Positions 1 to 13,900 of a DNA stretch of 64,000 nt are shown here, piece after piece (position 1 is the stretch's first letter; each line of letters begins with the position of its first letter). The DNA is from Mactromeris polynyma. Its lineage: Eukaryota; Mollusca; Bivalvia; Venerida; Mactridae. The DNA lies in NCBI GenBank assembly GCA_032209605.1, contig JASFXZ010000057.1, positions 186,001-250,000 on the forward strand, given 5' to 3'. Below the pieces are notes generated by a model. That model was not told the origin of the DNA, ran no database searches, and saw only the letters and a program-made list of their open reading frames with translations. The position numbers and the translations under genes were made by a program.

Positions 1-354
1 GATCTTAATAGTATTCAGTACTGAAAGATTGTCACATTTAACTGAATGAATGGTTCAATAGATACCACCAATAGCAATATAATTATCACAATACAACATC
101 TTCAATGTTAGGTAATAGAAAGAAGAAATATCTCTGAAAGCTTCACCTCTATTTCACAGACATATTCCTTGGTATAATTTTTAACATATTCATATATTCT
201 CACATCATTATTTTGATTGTTTTGAAACTTATTTAGATCTGAACAGCGAGTGAACATTTTGTTTAATTTTATAAACATTATTATTCTTTGCCTTAGATAA
301 TGTTTTTAAAGGTTGTTCATGTATATTGATCAACCATTGTTGTATTATTTACAG

Positions 355-1917
355 TACCAGCGAGATTTGATTCATCTCAGAAGAATTTTACAGTTTTACG
401 TGGACACAACATCACAATGGACTGCCAAGCAATCGGTGATAAGCCACTGTCCGTCTCCTGGAACTTCAAAAATCAAACCGTAGGGACAGGCAACCTGGGA
501 AGGTATGTTGGACAAAATGTTTGTATGCTATTTGGAATATATAATACTAGTAAAGAATCAAAAGTGACTAAACTAGAACACGCTGCCTTACTACAGTCGA
601 ACCTCGCTTATTCGACAACCTTCTTTCTGAATACTTGGTATCATCTGAAATAAATATCAGGTCCCGACATATCTTCTTAGGCACGTCGAATAAACAGGGT
701 CCGACTGTATATGCTTGTAGAAGATGACGAGAAGTTTGCCAATATTATGACAATATATGAAATTGATATAAGACATACGGCCACTAAGTGCAAACAAATA
801 GTATGAACATGTGTCTATACAATCAGACATTGATGCTAAAGTCCTGATAAAAGTGCATTTAAACGTCATGTTTCTGAAACACCACACGCTCGCTATTACC
901 GATAAGTCTAATCACCGCAATGAAAGATACATTGTTCAAAGTTACTGCCGCTGAAGTGATTAATTGCTTTGGTTATTTTCCGTTATAACTATCTGTTTGT
1001 GAAGTGTAACGTGTTCAAACCTCGTAGCTTGGAACCTCATACGTTTCAAGGTTACAGGTGCTACGTTAACAGATAAATCAAGGCAACATCGCACGTGATG
1101 CAGTTTTACCCAGCATGCATTTCAAATGGACAGCAACATGACATTGTGTAATTGCAAAAATAATAAACTCAGATGCAGATTGGCAATTATCTAAATGCAT
1201 TTTCCGTGTTTGAAGTTGTTGTAACAAAATATCTATTCAAAGAAAATAATTGCATGAACGCATATGTCAGTGAAGAATCTAAATCAGGATCTTGTTGTTT
1301 TTGTTGTTGTTGTTGTTGTTTTTGTAAGCAAGGTTGAATCGGTTTAATCTGTTTACACGTAAGATTCTTAATGCATACAATTCAGAGACTTGACTCTGAA
1401 AAATGATAAAATGATGGAACACGTCTGTATCTGTTTTAATGGCTTTAAGTCGCATGGGAATGTTTGGTGTTCAGAATGTAGGAGCTAAAATCAAGTTATA
1501 GAAAATCCAACATCTTGTAGATGTGGTATTGCACGCTGAATGTGAGATTCAGATGCATATAATCATTTGATGTTCAGAATTAAGGAATTCAGATACAAAA
1601 TTAAATGACGTTGTAATTCCATTTATAAGCACTGAATGTAGTTTGGAGGACGCCCTACATATTTCATTTCCAAAATTTCGCGATTAAATATGAATGATTA
1701 AATACAATAGTAATGATATATCTTTAACATGTTCAAATGCATTTTCTCTGTATAATCTGTTTCAGTCGATACACTGTGAGCACCCACAGTACGGACAGGG
1801 GCATGCTGTCACAAATGTCTATACATCCCGCACAAAGGGGCGATACAGGGGTGTTCACCTGTAATGCAGCCAATGAATTTGGCTATGATTCAACCGCTAT
1901 CTACCTCACTGTATTAG
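355..1917 (+). CDS. DSCAM: DSCAM exons for Ig domain 9
   Basis: Two exons (355-502 and 1766-1917) form one I-set Ig domain. The B-strand cysteine is in MDCQAIGD and is followed by the core tryptophan in VSWNF. The F-strand cysteine is in the D-x-G-x-F-x-C motif [15 protein letters not shown]. The intron between them is phase 2 and carries a 114-bp MITE. The domain runs straight into the first FN3 domain through the usual EPPDAP linker, which places it as Ig9. An upstream exon is required, because 355 opens in mid-codon after a good acceptor (ttatttacag). Confidence 0.93.
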
Positions 1918-4900
1918 GTGCGTGCTAAACTTGTTTGACTACGTTTCGTGTCATTTCTATTAATCATAATAACGTAATGCGACTGGTCTCGAAACTTTTT
2001 ACGATCACCTCTTCGAATTAGGATTTGGTTATTACCCGAAACTTTGTAATCATCCCTTTGTAATTTGGTTTGGTTTTACCCGAAACTTTGTGATCATCCC
2101 TTGTAATTTTGATTTGGTTATTACCCGAAACTGTGTGATCAACCCTTGAAATTTGGATTTGGTTATAACCCGAAACTTTGTAATCACCCCTTGTAATTTG
2201 AATTTGATTTTTACTCCTTTTCTCATGTTGTATAGTTTTTACGTTTTATTACAATTATATCAAATTCTATTAGATATGAAATTGAAGAGTTACTGTCGAA
2301 CAAACAATGTTGAAAGCTCAGGACACTGTGAAGCAAGTTGGTTTTATAAATAAGGTGGTCTGATTATTGAGTTTTTGGAAGAAAAAAATAATCTGGTCGG
2401 TGAAAGTACCGTCCTATCAATAAGATGGTCTTAGTTTTGAAGAGGTATTTAAGTGAAGGTTACTGTATATATATATAATATAATATGATCATCTTCACAG
2501 AGCCTCCAGATGCCCCTGGTAATCTGACTCTGGTTGAAAAGAAAAGTCGTCACGTGGTATTGGTGTGGACACAACCATTTGATGGCAATTCACCATTGAT
2601 TGAATACATAATAGAATATCAAAACACGACGGGTAAGACAGTTTACTTTGCTCTGAAATTATAAAACAGGGATAATCGTGTAGGCAATGAGTACCTTAAG
2701 ATTGGATATAAAAATAATAAAGAAACAATGTAAGCACGTTATTTTTGTAGTTGATGATGACTTTTACTCGCTTCACTATAAAAAAAACCATTGCTAACTT
2801 GTTTTGTATACAATAACTTTGAATATCTATATGATAAAATTCGCTATTTCTTTCATTATCGTGTTTACCTAAATATCGATTATATGGGCGTTGTATACAA
2901 CCAATTCATCCGTTCATAATTGAAAATATGTTTTAAACAACCTTCCCACCCTATACCCAATATAATGGGATATATCGATAATGAAAGCCTTATCGAATTG
3001 GGTTTATACCTATATATGAGTTACTATTACGCCAATGTTGTTGATTTGTCGTTTATGCAAGTATCTGCATTTTGGTTCATAAATGATGTTTAAATTTTGG
3101 AAATTCAGGAAAATGTGCAGGACATATTTGATATCCGCGCTCACTCGTTTGTCCTCATAAGTAGTATTAATACATATATCTATACGTATTGACTGTAGGA
3201 GAAGAGAGAAGTCCAGTCAGGAACGTGTCTATAGAAGCTGATGCACTAACTGCTACCGTGGACCAACTGCATCCATCATATATGTATAATATACGGATAC
3301 GTGCCAGGAATTCTGTAGGTCTTGGGTTAACTAGCCATCAAGTGTCTATGAAAATGTTAGAAGAAGGTAAAAACATATACACTGATTATTCAAAACACTT
3401 AGTTTGTTAGTTGTTAATATTTAAAAAAATATCATATAACATAAGTTTTTCTGTGACACACATGAATGCTTGTTGAAGACATAAAATGTATTTTGTTCAA
3501 GGTTTTATTTCTGCTAAGTGAAATGTTAACAATCAGTTTGCAAGTAAAGTCAGTCATTTCAAAGCAGCAAGTCTATATCAAACATGACGGATTGTTTGCT
3601 ATGTCAAATGTATGCTATTTTCAGTGTTTTAATAAAATGAAAACCTAACCAGTAATTCAAATACGTAGACTACACGTGTTAAGGGAGTTTTGTACAAATG
3701 TGTTTTCATTACCGAAAAATAATATAATGTGGTCTATTGTATTACTAAGGTTTATATTTCCTTATTTTACCCAACCTGAGGTTTCATATATGTGTACAGA
3801 ACCATGGTGCTTTGTCATGTTTTAGCTCCAAACGGACCACCAACTGATGTTGAAGTTACGGCGATAGATTCACAGAAGCTGAAGGTTACATGGAATGTGA
3901 GTTCACGTGAATGTTTTACTACACTAATTTCATCTCATAAATTGAAGTATGCTTGAATGTGATCCGTAATACCGTTCATTTTATTAATGCTACATACAAC
4001 ACTTAGAGTCAGTGATCAAGAACCATTACTATATTAAGAAATTGAGCGCGCTGATAGGTACCCTACTTACAATGAATTTTGTCGATTACTTTTGGTAGGT
4101 AAACAAACAATAAATACATATTTTTCCGTTGTTTCAAATATCACGATTTGTCCGAATTTTCTCGTTTTACAGCCGCCGATACTGGACAACAGAAATGGAG
4201 TAATTCTCGGCTACCATATCGGATATCGAGAAACCAACATTGCGTCACAAAGACAAGTATTAACTAAAGTCTATGACCTTGACAAAGATGACCCTGATGA
4301 ACAGGTGATTGTGACAATCCCAAATCTGAAGAAATTCACAGAGTATATTATCAGTGTGGAGAGTTACAACGAGCAAGGTGAAGGACCTCCTTGCTCTGAT
4401 ATCAAGGTCATGACACTGGAAGACGGTAAAAAGTTTTCTCATAAATGACAAATTTACACTCTGTTTTAACTCATATTCTATTAATATTTTGCCCAAAAGT
4501 CTTCATCAGAATTATGAATCGTTTTTACGAACTAAACTAACGTCAAAATATTCTGCACACAAAAATAATTTATGGAGTAGCGTCTAAATACGTATATATG
4601 ACGTCATAAATTACTGACGTCGACATAAATTACAAAAAAATAGTATTTTCTGGGTTTTTTTCAACAGCGTATTAAACCAATGGCATGTGCTCTTGTGTGG
4701 ACATCCAAAATGCTACATGCTTATAACCATGCTTCCAATCAGTGAAGTTACCATTCTATTGTTGTATGGTCATAAAGTCCAAACTTTGTTACATGTTGTG
4801 ACTTATCACTACAATTTGATGTTTTTTTCTTAGTTCCAAGTCAGCCACCAGAGGGTGTTCACGCGTATGCCATCACGTCACAAGCTATAAATATAGCATG

Positions 4901-7900
4901 GAAAGCGCCCTCACTGTTTGCCTTAAACGGGGTACTACAAGGGTACAAAGTGTTGTTCAAACCGGTCAGAAAGGATGAAGGTAAGTGTTATAAGGTTATT
5001 TTAAACAATGAACTGAAAGACAGAGAGAGATAATCAAAGGCTGGTCCAAGTGATCGCCAAACTAAAGAATTTTCCAAATTTTCTGGCTCGTCTATCTTTA
5101 AAAAAACGAATTTCTGTAGCTGTAGTTGGATCACCGTTGTATTCCTTTACGTGTGTGTCAGCGTCTGTGTTTGTATCAGCAAACATGTTAAATGTTGCCT
5201 TGAGCTCTGTTCCTGATAATGTTGAAGTCCCAATGATAATGTGATCCTCAAACGAACATCTGCATCGGCTTGTAGCGCTATTGTTGATTGTTGATACTGC
5301 AGGGCTTTCCGTTAGGTGACATTTAGAACGGTTTTAATAACTTGGTACCTTTGAATGCCTAGTCATTATCATTAGAAAGATGTGAGAATGACTCTTATAT
5401 ATTAAGAACCTCTCTTACGACAGACATATTTTATACCATTACTGAAATATGTATTATTTTGCAGTCTTATGAACAATCAGAAACATTCTTGTTTCAGACG
5501 AAACTGACTCTAACTTTGAAATCACACGTGGTGTTGATCTGACATTACGGGGTCTGGAAAAGTTTACCAACTACAGTATTCAAGTACTGGCTTACACTCG
5601 GAAAGGAGAAGGTGTACGAAGTGAACCAATATATATCCGGACCCTAGAAGATGGTAATAAACTCCATAGTGCATATACAGTCGGATCTCGTTCATTCGAA
5701 TTCATCGGGTCCGAAATTTTATTTCGAATGAAATATGATTTCGAATAACCCATTTCAATTTGACGTGCGTAAGAAGATACATCGGGACCTGATATTTATT
5801 TCGAATGATACCGAGTATTCGGATAAAAAAATTAACGATTTCCGATTGTAATTGTTCTTAGTGATCCTCTATTGCATGATAAAACATTTGTACATCTCGA
5901 ACCAAATTTCCGCGATGCATTGACCATGTTTTCCAAATATCGAGTTTTTCTTAATCCCGAAACATAAAACTGCTACATTATTAGTTTGAGTGTTAACAAA
6001 TGTGCCTTGCTGGTGTATATAAATACATTGTCATTAACTGTGTTGTATCTTGTTATAATGTGTGATTTCAGTTCCTAGACGACCAAGAGGTATAAAGGCG
6101 TGGTCAGTGAGTAATACCAGTATCATCGTATCCTGGCAGACCCCAAATCGCCCGAATGGTGTGCTTACAGCGTACAGTATATACTACAGCAACACGTCTG
6201 CCAGTGCACAGGTAAACCAACATATTGTTTGTATATATCAACATGGAATTGTGACTTGAAAATACACTTGTATATTGTTTAACATTTATAATCTACAAAG
6301 TACTTTGAACATTTCTATCCATGCTCTTCGTAAGTAAACTTTTGATCAATATTCAGTTCAAGATTTAGAACAGTTATTTTCTGAAAGTATTGGACCTTAA
6401 CTTCCATTGCAATTGCCACGGCGTATATGTAAATCGATTGTTTATTGTAAAGTCTTGCTGGTTAGTTCCAAACCGTCCCTGACAACACTGCAGAGCAAAG
6501 GGCGATAATTACAGTATCTTGCAATAAGCTAATTATATTTGACAAATTGACATGATAGATGACTCATAAAAGTGTGTGTTATAGGAGATGAAGATTGAAG
6601 TAAACTCAGATCAGTTGCTGTACGTTATCAATGACCTTGAACCCAATGTGAACTATTGGGTACGTGTGACAGCCAACACGAGAATGGGAGAAGGAGACAG
6701 TACCCAGATAGTTACAGTGATGCCTGTTAACAATGGTGAGTAATCTATCAAAACCTATCAATTAACTAATAAGGACTCATTATATAGATTTACATTTATG
6801 TTATCTTTGCCTTATATATACGAGCATTTGTATATTTATACTCTTTTGGAGTTAACGCCAAAAGTACGATGCAGTCACATACAAGACGTTTTATAGCTTA
6901 TACAGTGATACCATATGATATGTTTGTTCGTTTAAACCATTAAATTCATCTAAATTGATATTATGAATATATTTCATACAGTTTTTTTAAAATGGAACAA
7001 ATTATATTCTGAAGAGCGCGGGAAAATTGGCCAACAATGTGGCAGCTACTAATTGACTGTCCATGTTGAAAGTTTTGATATTGTCTAAACACAAGTTACA
7101 TTTTGTACTTGCATATTGTAATATAATATTAATATATCAACCTTTTACTTACTAGCATCAGCAAGAATATCAAGTTTTTCCCAGGAGATAGTTGTACCTT
7201 GGCAAGCTGCAGTTATGTTACCATGTGTTGCTGTTGGTGAACCTGATCCAAGTATCACATGGTCTTCTAGGTATGTAATGGGTTGTTTCATAACAGGTGA
7301 TCAAACTGAATGACATGCCGTACATAAAGCGGCAGTTCCAGCCTAAATTTCATTAACTAGTATCTCTTATATCCATACATATAGAACAAACAATTTGTTG
7401 CAGATGTAAAAGGAATGATTGCTGTGTTTCATTTACATGTGTGTTGTCATAATTTCTAAAATACTGCAATGAATGTGCTCATGGCTCAGAGACCAATCAT
7501 GAATGTTAACTTGATTCGCGGTGGTAAAACCCATTAATGTATTCAGGAAATCTCACCATTTATGAATGGATGTAACGATAGATTCTGTACACTTTCAGGT
7601 ACGGTACGTTGGAGAATAATGACAAAATGTCGATTCTGCAAAACGGTTCTCTGTACTTGATTTCCGTGGTTGGTGCCGATGCAGATAACTATACGTGTAG
7701 AGCAGGAAACCAACATGGAAGTGACGTCATCACGTATAGTCTTAGCGTTCAAGGTATGTGGAAATCATTTCCCATATATTACGTCTAAAATGTTGATATG
7801 GCATTAATATATTACATGAGATGATTTAACATAAGTATAGACGTATTTAATCTTTATATAAAGTTATCCATCACATCCGTCAACAGAATGCTGTTTGTAT

Positions 7901-10900
7901 TGTCTGTCTTGGTAGATGTATGCACTTTTAATTGAACTAATGCATTTATACACAAAACGAATGGAGATTGCCCTTTTAAACACTTTTAAGAAATGTTATA
8001 GCACTTCTAAGAGAGGTGAATTGTAGCTCTAAACTATGTAATTAAAAAACATTTCTCTTTTTTCCAGTGGATGCAAGCACGAAATGTACGTACTTTCGTT
8101 TAATAAAATCTGATTTCGTGAAGGTTTCATAGTAGTTCAAGTATTTATAATAAAACTGTTGCGTATGGATAAGAAAATATCTGTATCTTCCTTCAAATCC
8201 ATCAATAAGAGAACATAATTTTAAAAAAACATGCTTTGTAGCCCGTAATAACGATAAATATTTTTTTTAAATATTTATTATTTCATCATTTGTTCTCGAA
8301 TATTGTTTTATTTTAACCAACGATTTATGCTTTTAGCACCACCAAGAGCTCCTATACTTTCTCTGGCAGCTGTGACGTCATCAACCATTCAAGTGAACTG
8401 GTTATCAGGCAGTAACGGAGGAAGTCCGATACGAGGTAATGTAACTAAACAAATAAACCTGTCAGATTTACCTCCCTTCGTTCCAGTCGATCTATGTGTT
8501 GCAAACGTTTTTATACCCAGCTTGAAGTTAGCTTTTTTTAAGACATAGAACAATCTTCTTTTACAGAAACGCCTATATATATATTGGTAACTATATATAT
8601 ATATCAGTAAACGGGGTGTAGTTGTAGTATTTTTCGCCGACTGAACCCAGCTTCGTCTTTATTAAGTGAAATATTTGTGTTTAACAAATGGTATGCATCT
8701 ACTTTTCGTTTTATTCATTTCTCCCTCTATTGAAAGTCAAAGTAAAAGCATTGTGGAATGACTTGTGATGAATCCTTATTCGGAATGTCTAAAAGTGTAT
8801 GTTACATAAGTGTATAGCAAATGTTATTCAAAATGTATATCAATGAAGTGTCTCTATAGTAACAACAATTTTGGATGACAAAAACACGACAATTAAGCGT
8901 ATTTAATTTTATTTTACGACAGAATATTTGTTACGATATCGTAAGGAACACGATGTATGGCAAGAAGTGAGACTTGGACCAAAGAATCGTACATATACGT
9001 CATCAGGTCTATTCTGCGGTACCTCCTACAAGTACACCATCACAGCTATGAACATCGTCGGTAGAAGCGAGAGCAGTAATGTAATTGAGGAAAAGACCGT
9101 GGGATCACGTAAGTAAACATTGTTTAATTACAGTAAAACATGACTTTAATACCACCTCAATAATAAGACCATGTCAATATTACGACCCCACTGTTCAAGT
9201 CCATTTTGACTGTTCCGCTCTTTATTCAACCTCAATATTTAGACCACCTCAATATTAAGACCAGTTTAAGGTGGTCTTATTATTGAAGTTTTACTGTATA
9301 TCAGTGTTAAACAGGGTTTTACAGAATAGTTCGTGGCATTTTGTACTGGATTCGTGAGTATATCTATATGAGGATCTAACTCTGAACGAATACTAGTACT
9401 TTGTTACATGTTGTCGATAGGTTCTAACTTATTATTCACCTGTAGCTTGATTTACGAGGTTAATGGTGAAGTTGTAGTAATTTGTACACGTTGGTTGGTT
9501 TACGTTTTTTATAAAATCGTAAACGTGCAAAATTGATGTAGATCTATTGTAAGATCATCTGATCTATAATATTCACTAATATCATTTGTCCTTCGACTAA
9601 AAACATTATTAGTATCTGCACTATATGAAATGGCTGAGATTTTTTACTATTTATATGTAATACTTTTTGCTCATCAACAGCTCCTATCGCTCCTTTGGAA
9701 AGTGAAGTCTTAAAGACGGTCAACGTGACCTCGGTTGACCTTGACCTTCGCACATGGCAAAGGGACGCTTGTCAAATACATTTCTTTGCTATAAAGTATC
9801 AAATCCTTGGTGAGAACAGATGGATTGAAGTGGCCAACAATGTTAACTGGAATACGGTATGGTCTTTATGTAAAGCATTCTTCTGTAGATTAAACATTGT
9901 ACATGAATACAAGCCTGACATACGTATATAACCGCTTCTACATATGCAGAAACGAGAAACTTGTAGAATTGTTGTAGACCGAGCAGTTTCAAATAACACG
10001 TTAATTAACTTCAATTTTTAAAGTAAATAATCGTTTCAGATACGCAAAATATCCAATATTGGCCTGCTAAATGTATATGGAGAGCAGAAGTGTAGAGGAA
10101 AAGTTTTCGTCTATTAATCATGAAGGGTATAAGTTCAAACATCTCAATATCTCTCGTATCAAGCACTGGTTCTGTTGTTTCAGAAAGCTTAATAGAGAGT
10201 GATTCAGAGCTTTTGTCACAACTTGGCATAATGTATTTGAGATAAATGTACAATAGGAAAAATATGTTTCAAAATTGATATGATTTCAGACAATACTTAC
10301 GGTGGAAGATTTACACCCAGCCACTAGATACACAATGAAAGTAACAGCTTACAGTGACGCCGGGTCTACAGAATGTGACATCAAATTTTCAACATTGACT
10401 TACTCTGGAAGTGAGTAGCGTTTGTTGGTATACAATGGTCTCCTGTTATGGCCTCACTTCTTGCAGTGCCGGTCCATTGTCTTGTATACCGTGTTTTACC
10501 ATTTCAAGATAAAGCGTTTGTAATATTATTGCATTTAATTCAATTTTACGTTTTTAGTTAATGTGCAATTATTTGTTGTCACGTTCTTGACCAAATTGTG
10601 GTCCTTATAGTAACGTGTCCTCATGTTTAGCCTTTTCTTCATTCACTGACAGTTGACGTTTCAATGTGTACACAAATATACGTTGTATTGGCCGTCAATA
10701 GTCAAGTGCCCTCTTAGTATTCACTTCTCTTGGTCGCCGCTAGAAATATGCTTTCATGTAGCCCGATCTTTTGAAAAAAGATCATGATATATACATGAAT
10801 TTTGAATTCCAATTTCATACCATTGACAAATCTCCATATTTTAGGTACACTTGAACCCCTGTTCGTTGTCCACAAGAATGAGACGTATTTCTACGAGAAG

Positions 10901-13900
10901 CTGTACATAATGGTACCGTTATGTGCAGCCCTGGTGGTTCTCATCGCTCTAGGTGTGGGCATGGCCTTGTTCTGTGTAAGGCGGAGACATATAATGACGT
11001 ATAAAGGTAGGATTTTGCTTCGTTGCTTCCACCAGTAAAACAATTACTTAACACTACAATACTGCAATACCCCCCCCCCCCCTTCATAAACGTATAAAAC
11101 AATACCACGATTGCTTCTAAATGTATTACATTATTTCTAGATTATTCGAATTGATAATAGCATTAATAATGAACATTGTCTCCGAATCTTCCTATTTAAA
11201 CACCATTTAAAAACAAAGAATGTGTTGACAAATCGGTCTGGGTATAAAGGGAAGCATATAAGGTTATTAACATATTACAATACATGTAATTCACTTCGTC
11301 TCCCAGCGTTGCTGATAAATACGACAACGCCATAGGTTACATAACATTGTGTTGATAGTATAAGCATTAACGTGGCGCTCATTAATCTTGTCACTCTGTT
11401 TGAGCACAATTTCCGTACTCGGCGAGTGATCACGTGGTATAGTTGAACATATATTGAAAGTTGTTCGGATAGCTTCGAGTGCTCAAATGTGCCTTGTAGA
11501 TATTGTCCGACTTAGTATGTATTGTTTTTGTTTCCTAAATTACAGAGACAAGTTCCAATATAAGACGCGACATCACTGCAGAAACTTCATTGATGAATGA
11601 CTTAGATAAACGAAATATCAATTATGAACTAGAAAGTCCACAAGATACCAGATTTAATCGCAATGTCAATCTATTGATTTCACTGACTTCTGATGAGAAC
11701 TTATCTGGCAACAATGGCGGATGGTGTTTCCATGACAGCAGTAAAACTACAAGTGACAATGCATCATTGGAAAGATATGGTAAACTATGTCCATTATCAG
11801 TTACAACAAATTTGAATTAAATCAGGAAAGAATCCAAGAAATAAAATATTTTTGAATGTAGTTTCCAAAATCATTCGAGGCGAATAATGAGTGATATGAC
11901 TTTGGGACGTTCCACATTAAAACTGATGGACTCTTTTTATAGAGAAATAAATGGGCCACTAAAAAACAATTATTGTATGAACTATAATCATAATGATTGT
12001 CTCATTTCAAATGAGCATATTATGTTCTTCACATATCTTCATGTATTTTAAAGGACGAAAGCGAAACAAGACTATCCGCTTCTATTTTGAATGCAAATAA
12101 GCTTGACTCGATTTCACCCTTTCATATTGTGTCAGTACTAGGTATTGATAACATTATCCTTCATTACAGAAGAAGATGCGAACATAAATCCATACGCGAC
12201 GTTCAATGAGTTAAAATTGGTATTTAATGAGAATCCTACATACCACAAAGCTGAACCAGATTCTGATGATGATTCTATTAGTCTGGAAAAGGCAGAAGCA
12301 CAAAAAGCGGTAAGGAACACAAAATATAATTATGTGAGATCAGTGAAGACTTACGTATTCATCATTTTATTTCCAAAGAACACGGAATGATGACTTCTGA
12401 AATTATGAACTTTCGACTGGTTCAAAGTTTTAAATTTAGAGATACAACCATGGAATTTTAAACTATGAAATCACCAACTTCAGGATTTCACAATTCTGCG
12501 ATACCAAACAGTGAACTGCTGAATCATGGAATTCTGAAATAACGAAGTTAGAAGTCACCACCGGTTGTTCGTACATTATCCTTATTGCCCAACTGTAATT
12601 GGTGATTTCTCACCACAAAGTATTCAAGCAATGTGTGTTTTTTTAATCTGTGTTATAAATGATTCAGTTATTTAAGATGATCTATGTTCTCTCCCTTTAT
12701 CGTGATGCAATATTTTATGTTTGAGTTGTCGCTCTTTGACCATTTAAGTTTATATACCGCTACATATAAATAGCTTTCAACATGTAAAGAAATCGTGCCA
12801 ATATTGTATCTACTTTACGTCAATTTATTCTGAACAAACCGTCTTGAGGTCATTTTGGTGAAATATAAATAGAAAAAAATCATACCTGTCTTATTGCATT
12901 CTAATGGAATTATTACCTGAATACTCATTTTTTCCATCAGATGCAAGCAATCGCTGACAGTTCTGACGATTCTAAATTCGTCAACAACATTGCGCATGCG
13001 CACAAGCCACGTCGAGCAGAGCAACACAGTTACGACAACCAAGGTATTTATATTTTGGACACTCATTAATTTATGGTCATTAAAATGTCCTACTTATTTA
13101 AATGAACTTTTCAAGTTTGTGAATGGCTTTACAACCAACATCACGTCAAATATGTTGTCGCCCCCTAAATATTAAATTAGTTAGTATGTAACACTTGCGG
13201 TACGCAATGCTTTATGCATATAATCTTAACGGAATAAAATAAAATAGAGGGCGTACAAATGGCACTGTTATTGTTCTAAGATTAGAAGTTGACTAAACTA
13301 TATGCATTTGATAGCTTTTATACTGGCTTGATTTAAGCACACAACGTTCCTTCATTTCAGCGGTTGTGTTAAGTCCCCGGAAGTATGCCAGTGCTGATCA
13401 GATACATGCCTTGTTTACAATGGCGCCACCTCGGCCCCAGAGTGCTTACAGTAAGAATAAAAGTCAGGGTACCCGAAGTACACCCAGTGAAAAAGGTAGA
13501 GATATACGGACAACCATCAATTATGAATTTACGGAATCTGGTTTCTGTTTCAATTTGCTTAGTTATCCGTCATTCAATCTAAAACAGTCTACACGTTTAG
13601 TACAATCAAAACACATGTTTATCAAAAGCGAGTAGCCACCATAGGAGTTATATCAGTAAAGACAAATGTTTTAAAATGTCACAGAAATAAGTAGCGACTT
13701 TTGGAGTTATTTCAGTAAAGAGAAATATTTTAAAATGTCACAGAAATAAGTAGCGACTTTTGGAAATATTTCAGTAAAGACAAATGTGTTAAAATGTCAC
13801 AGAAATGAGTAGCGACTTTTGGAGGTATATCAGTGAAGACAAATGTTTTAAAATGTCACATAAATTAGTACTGACTTTCTGAGGTGTATCAGTGAAGACA

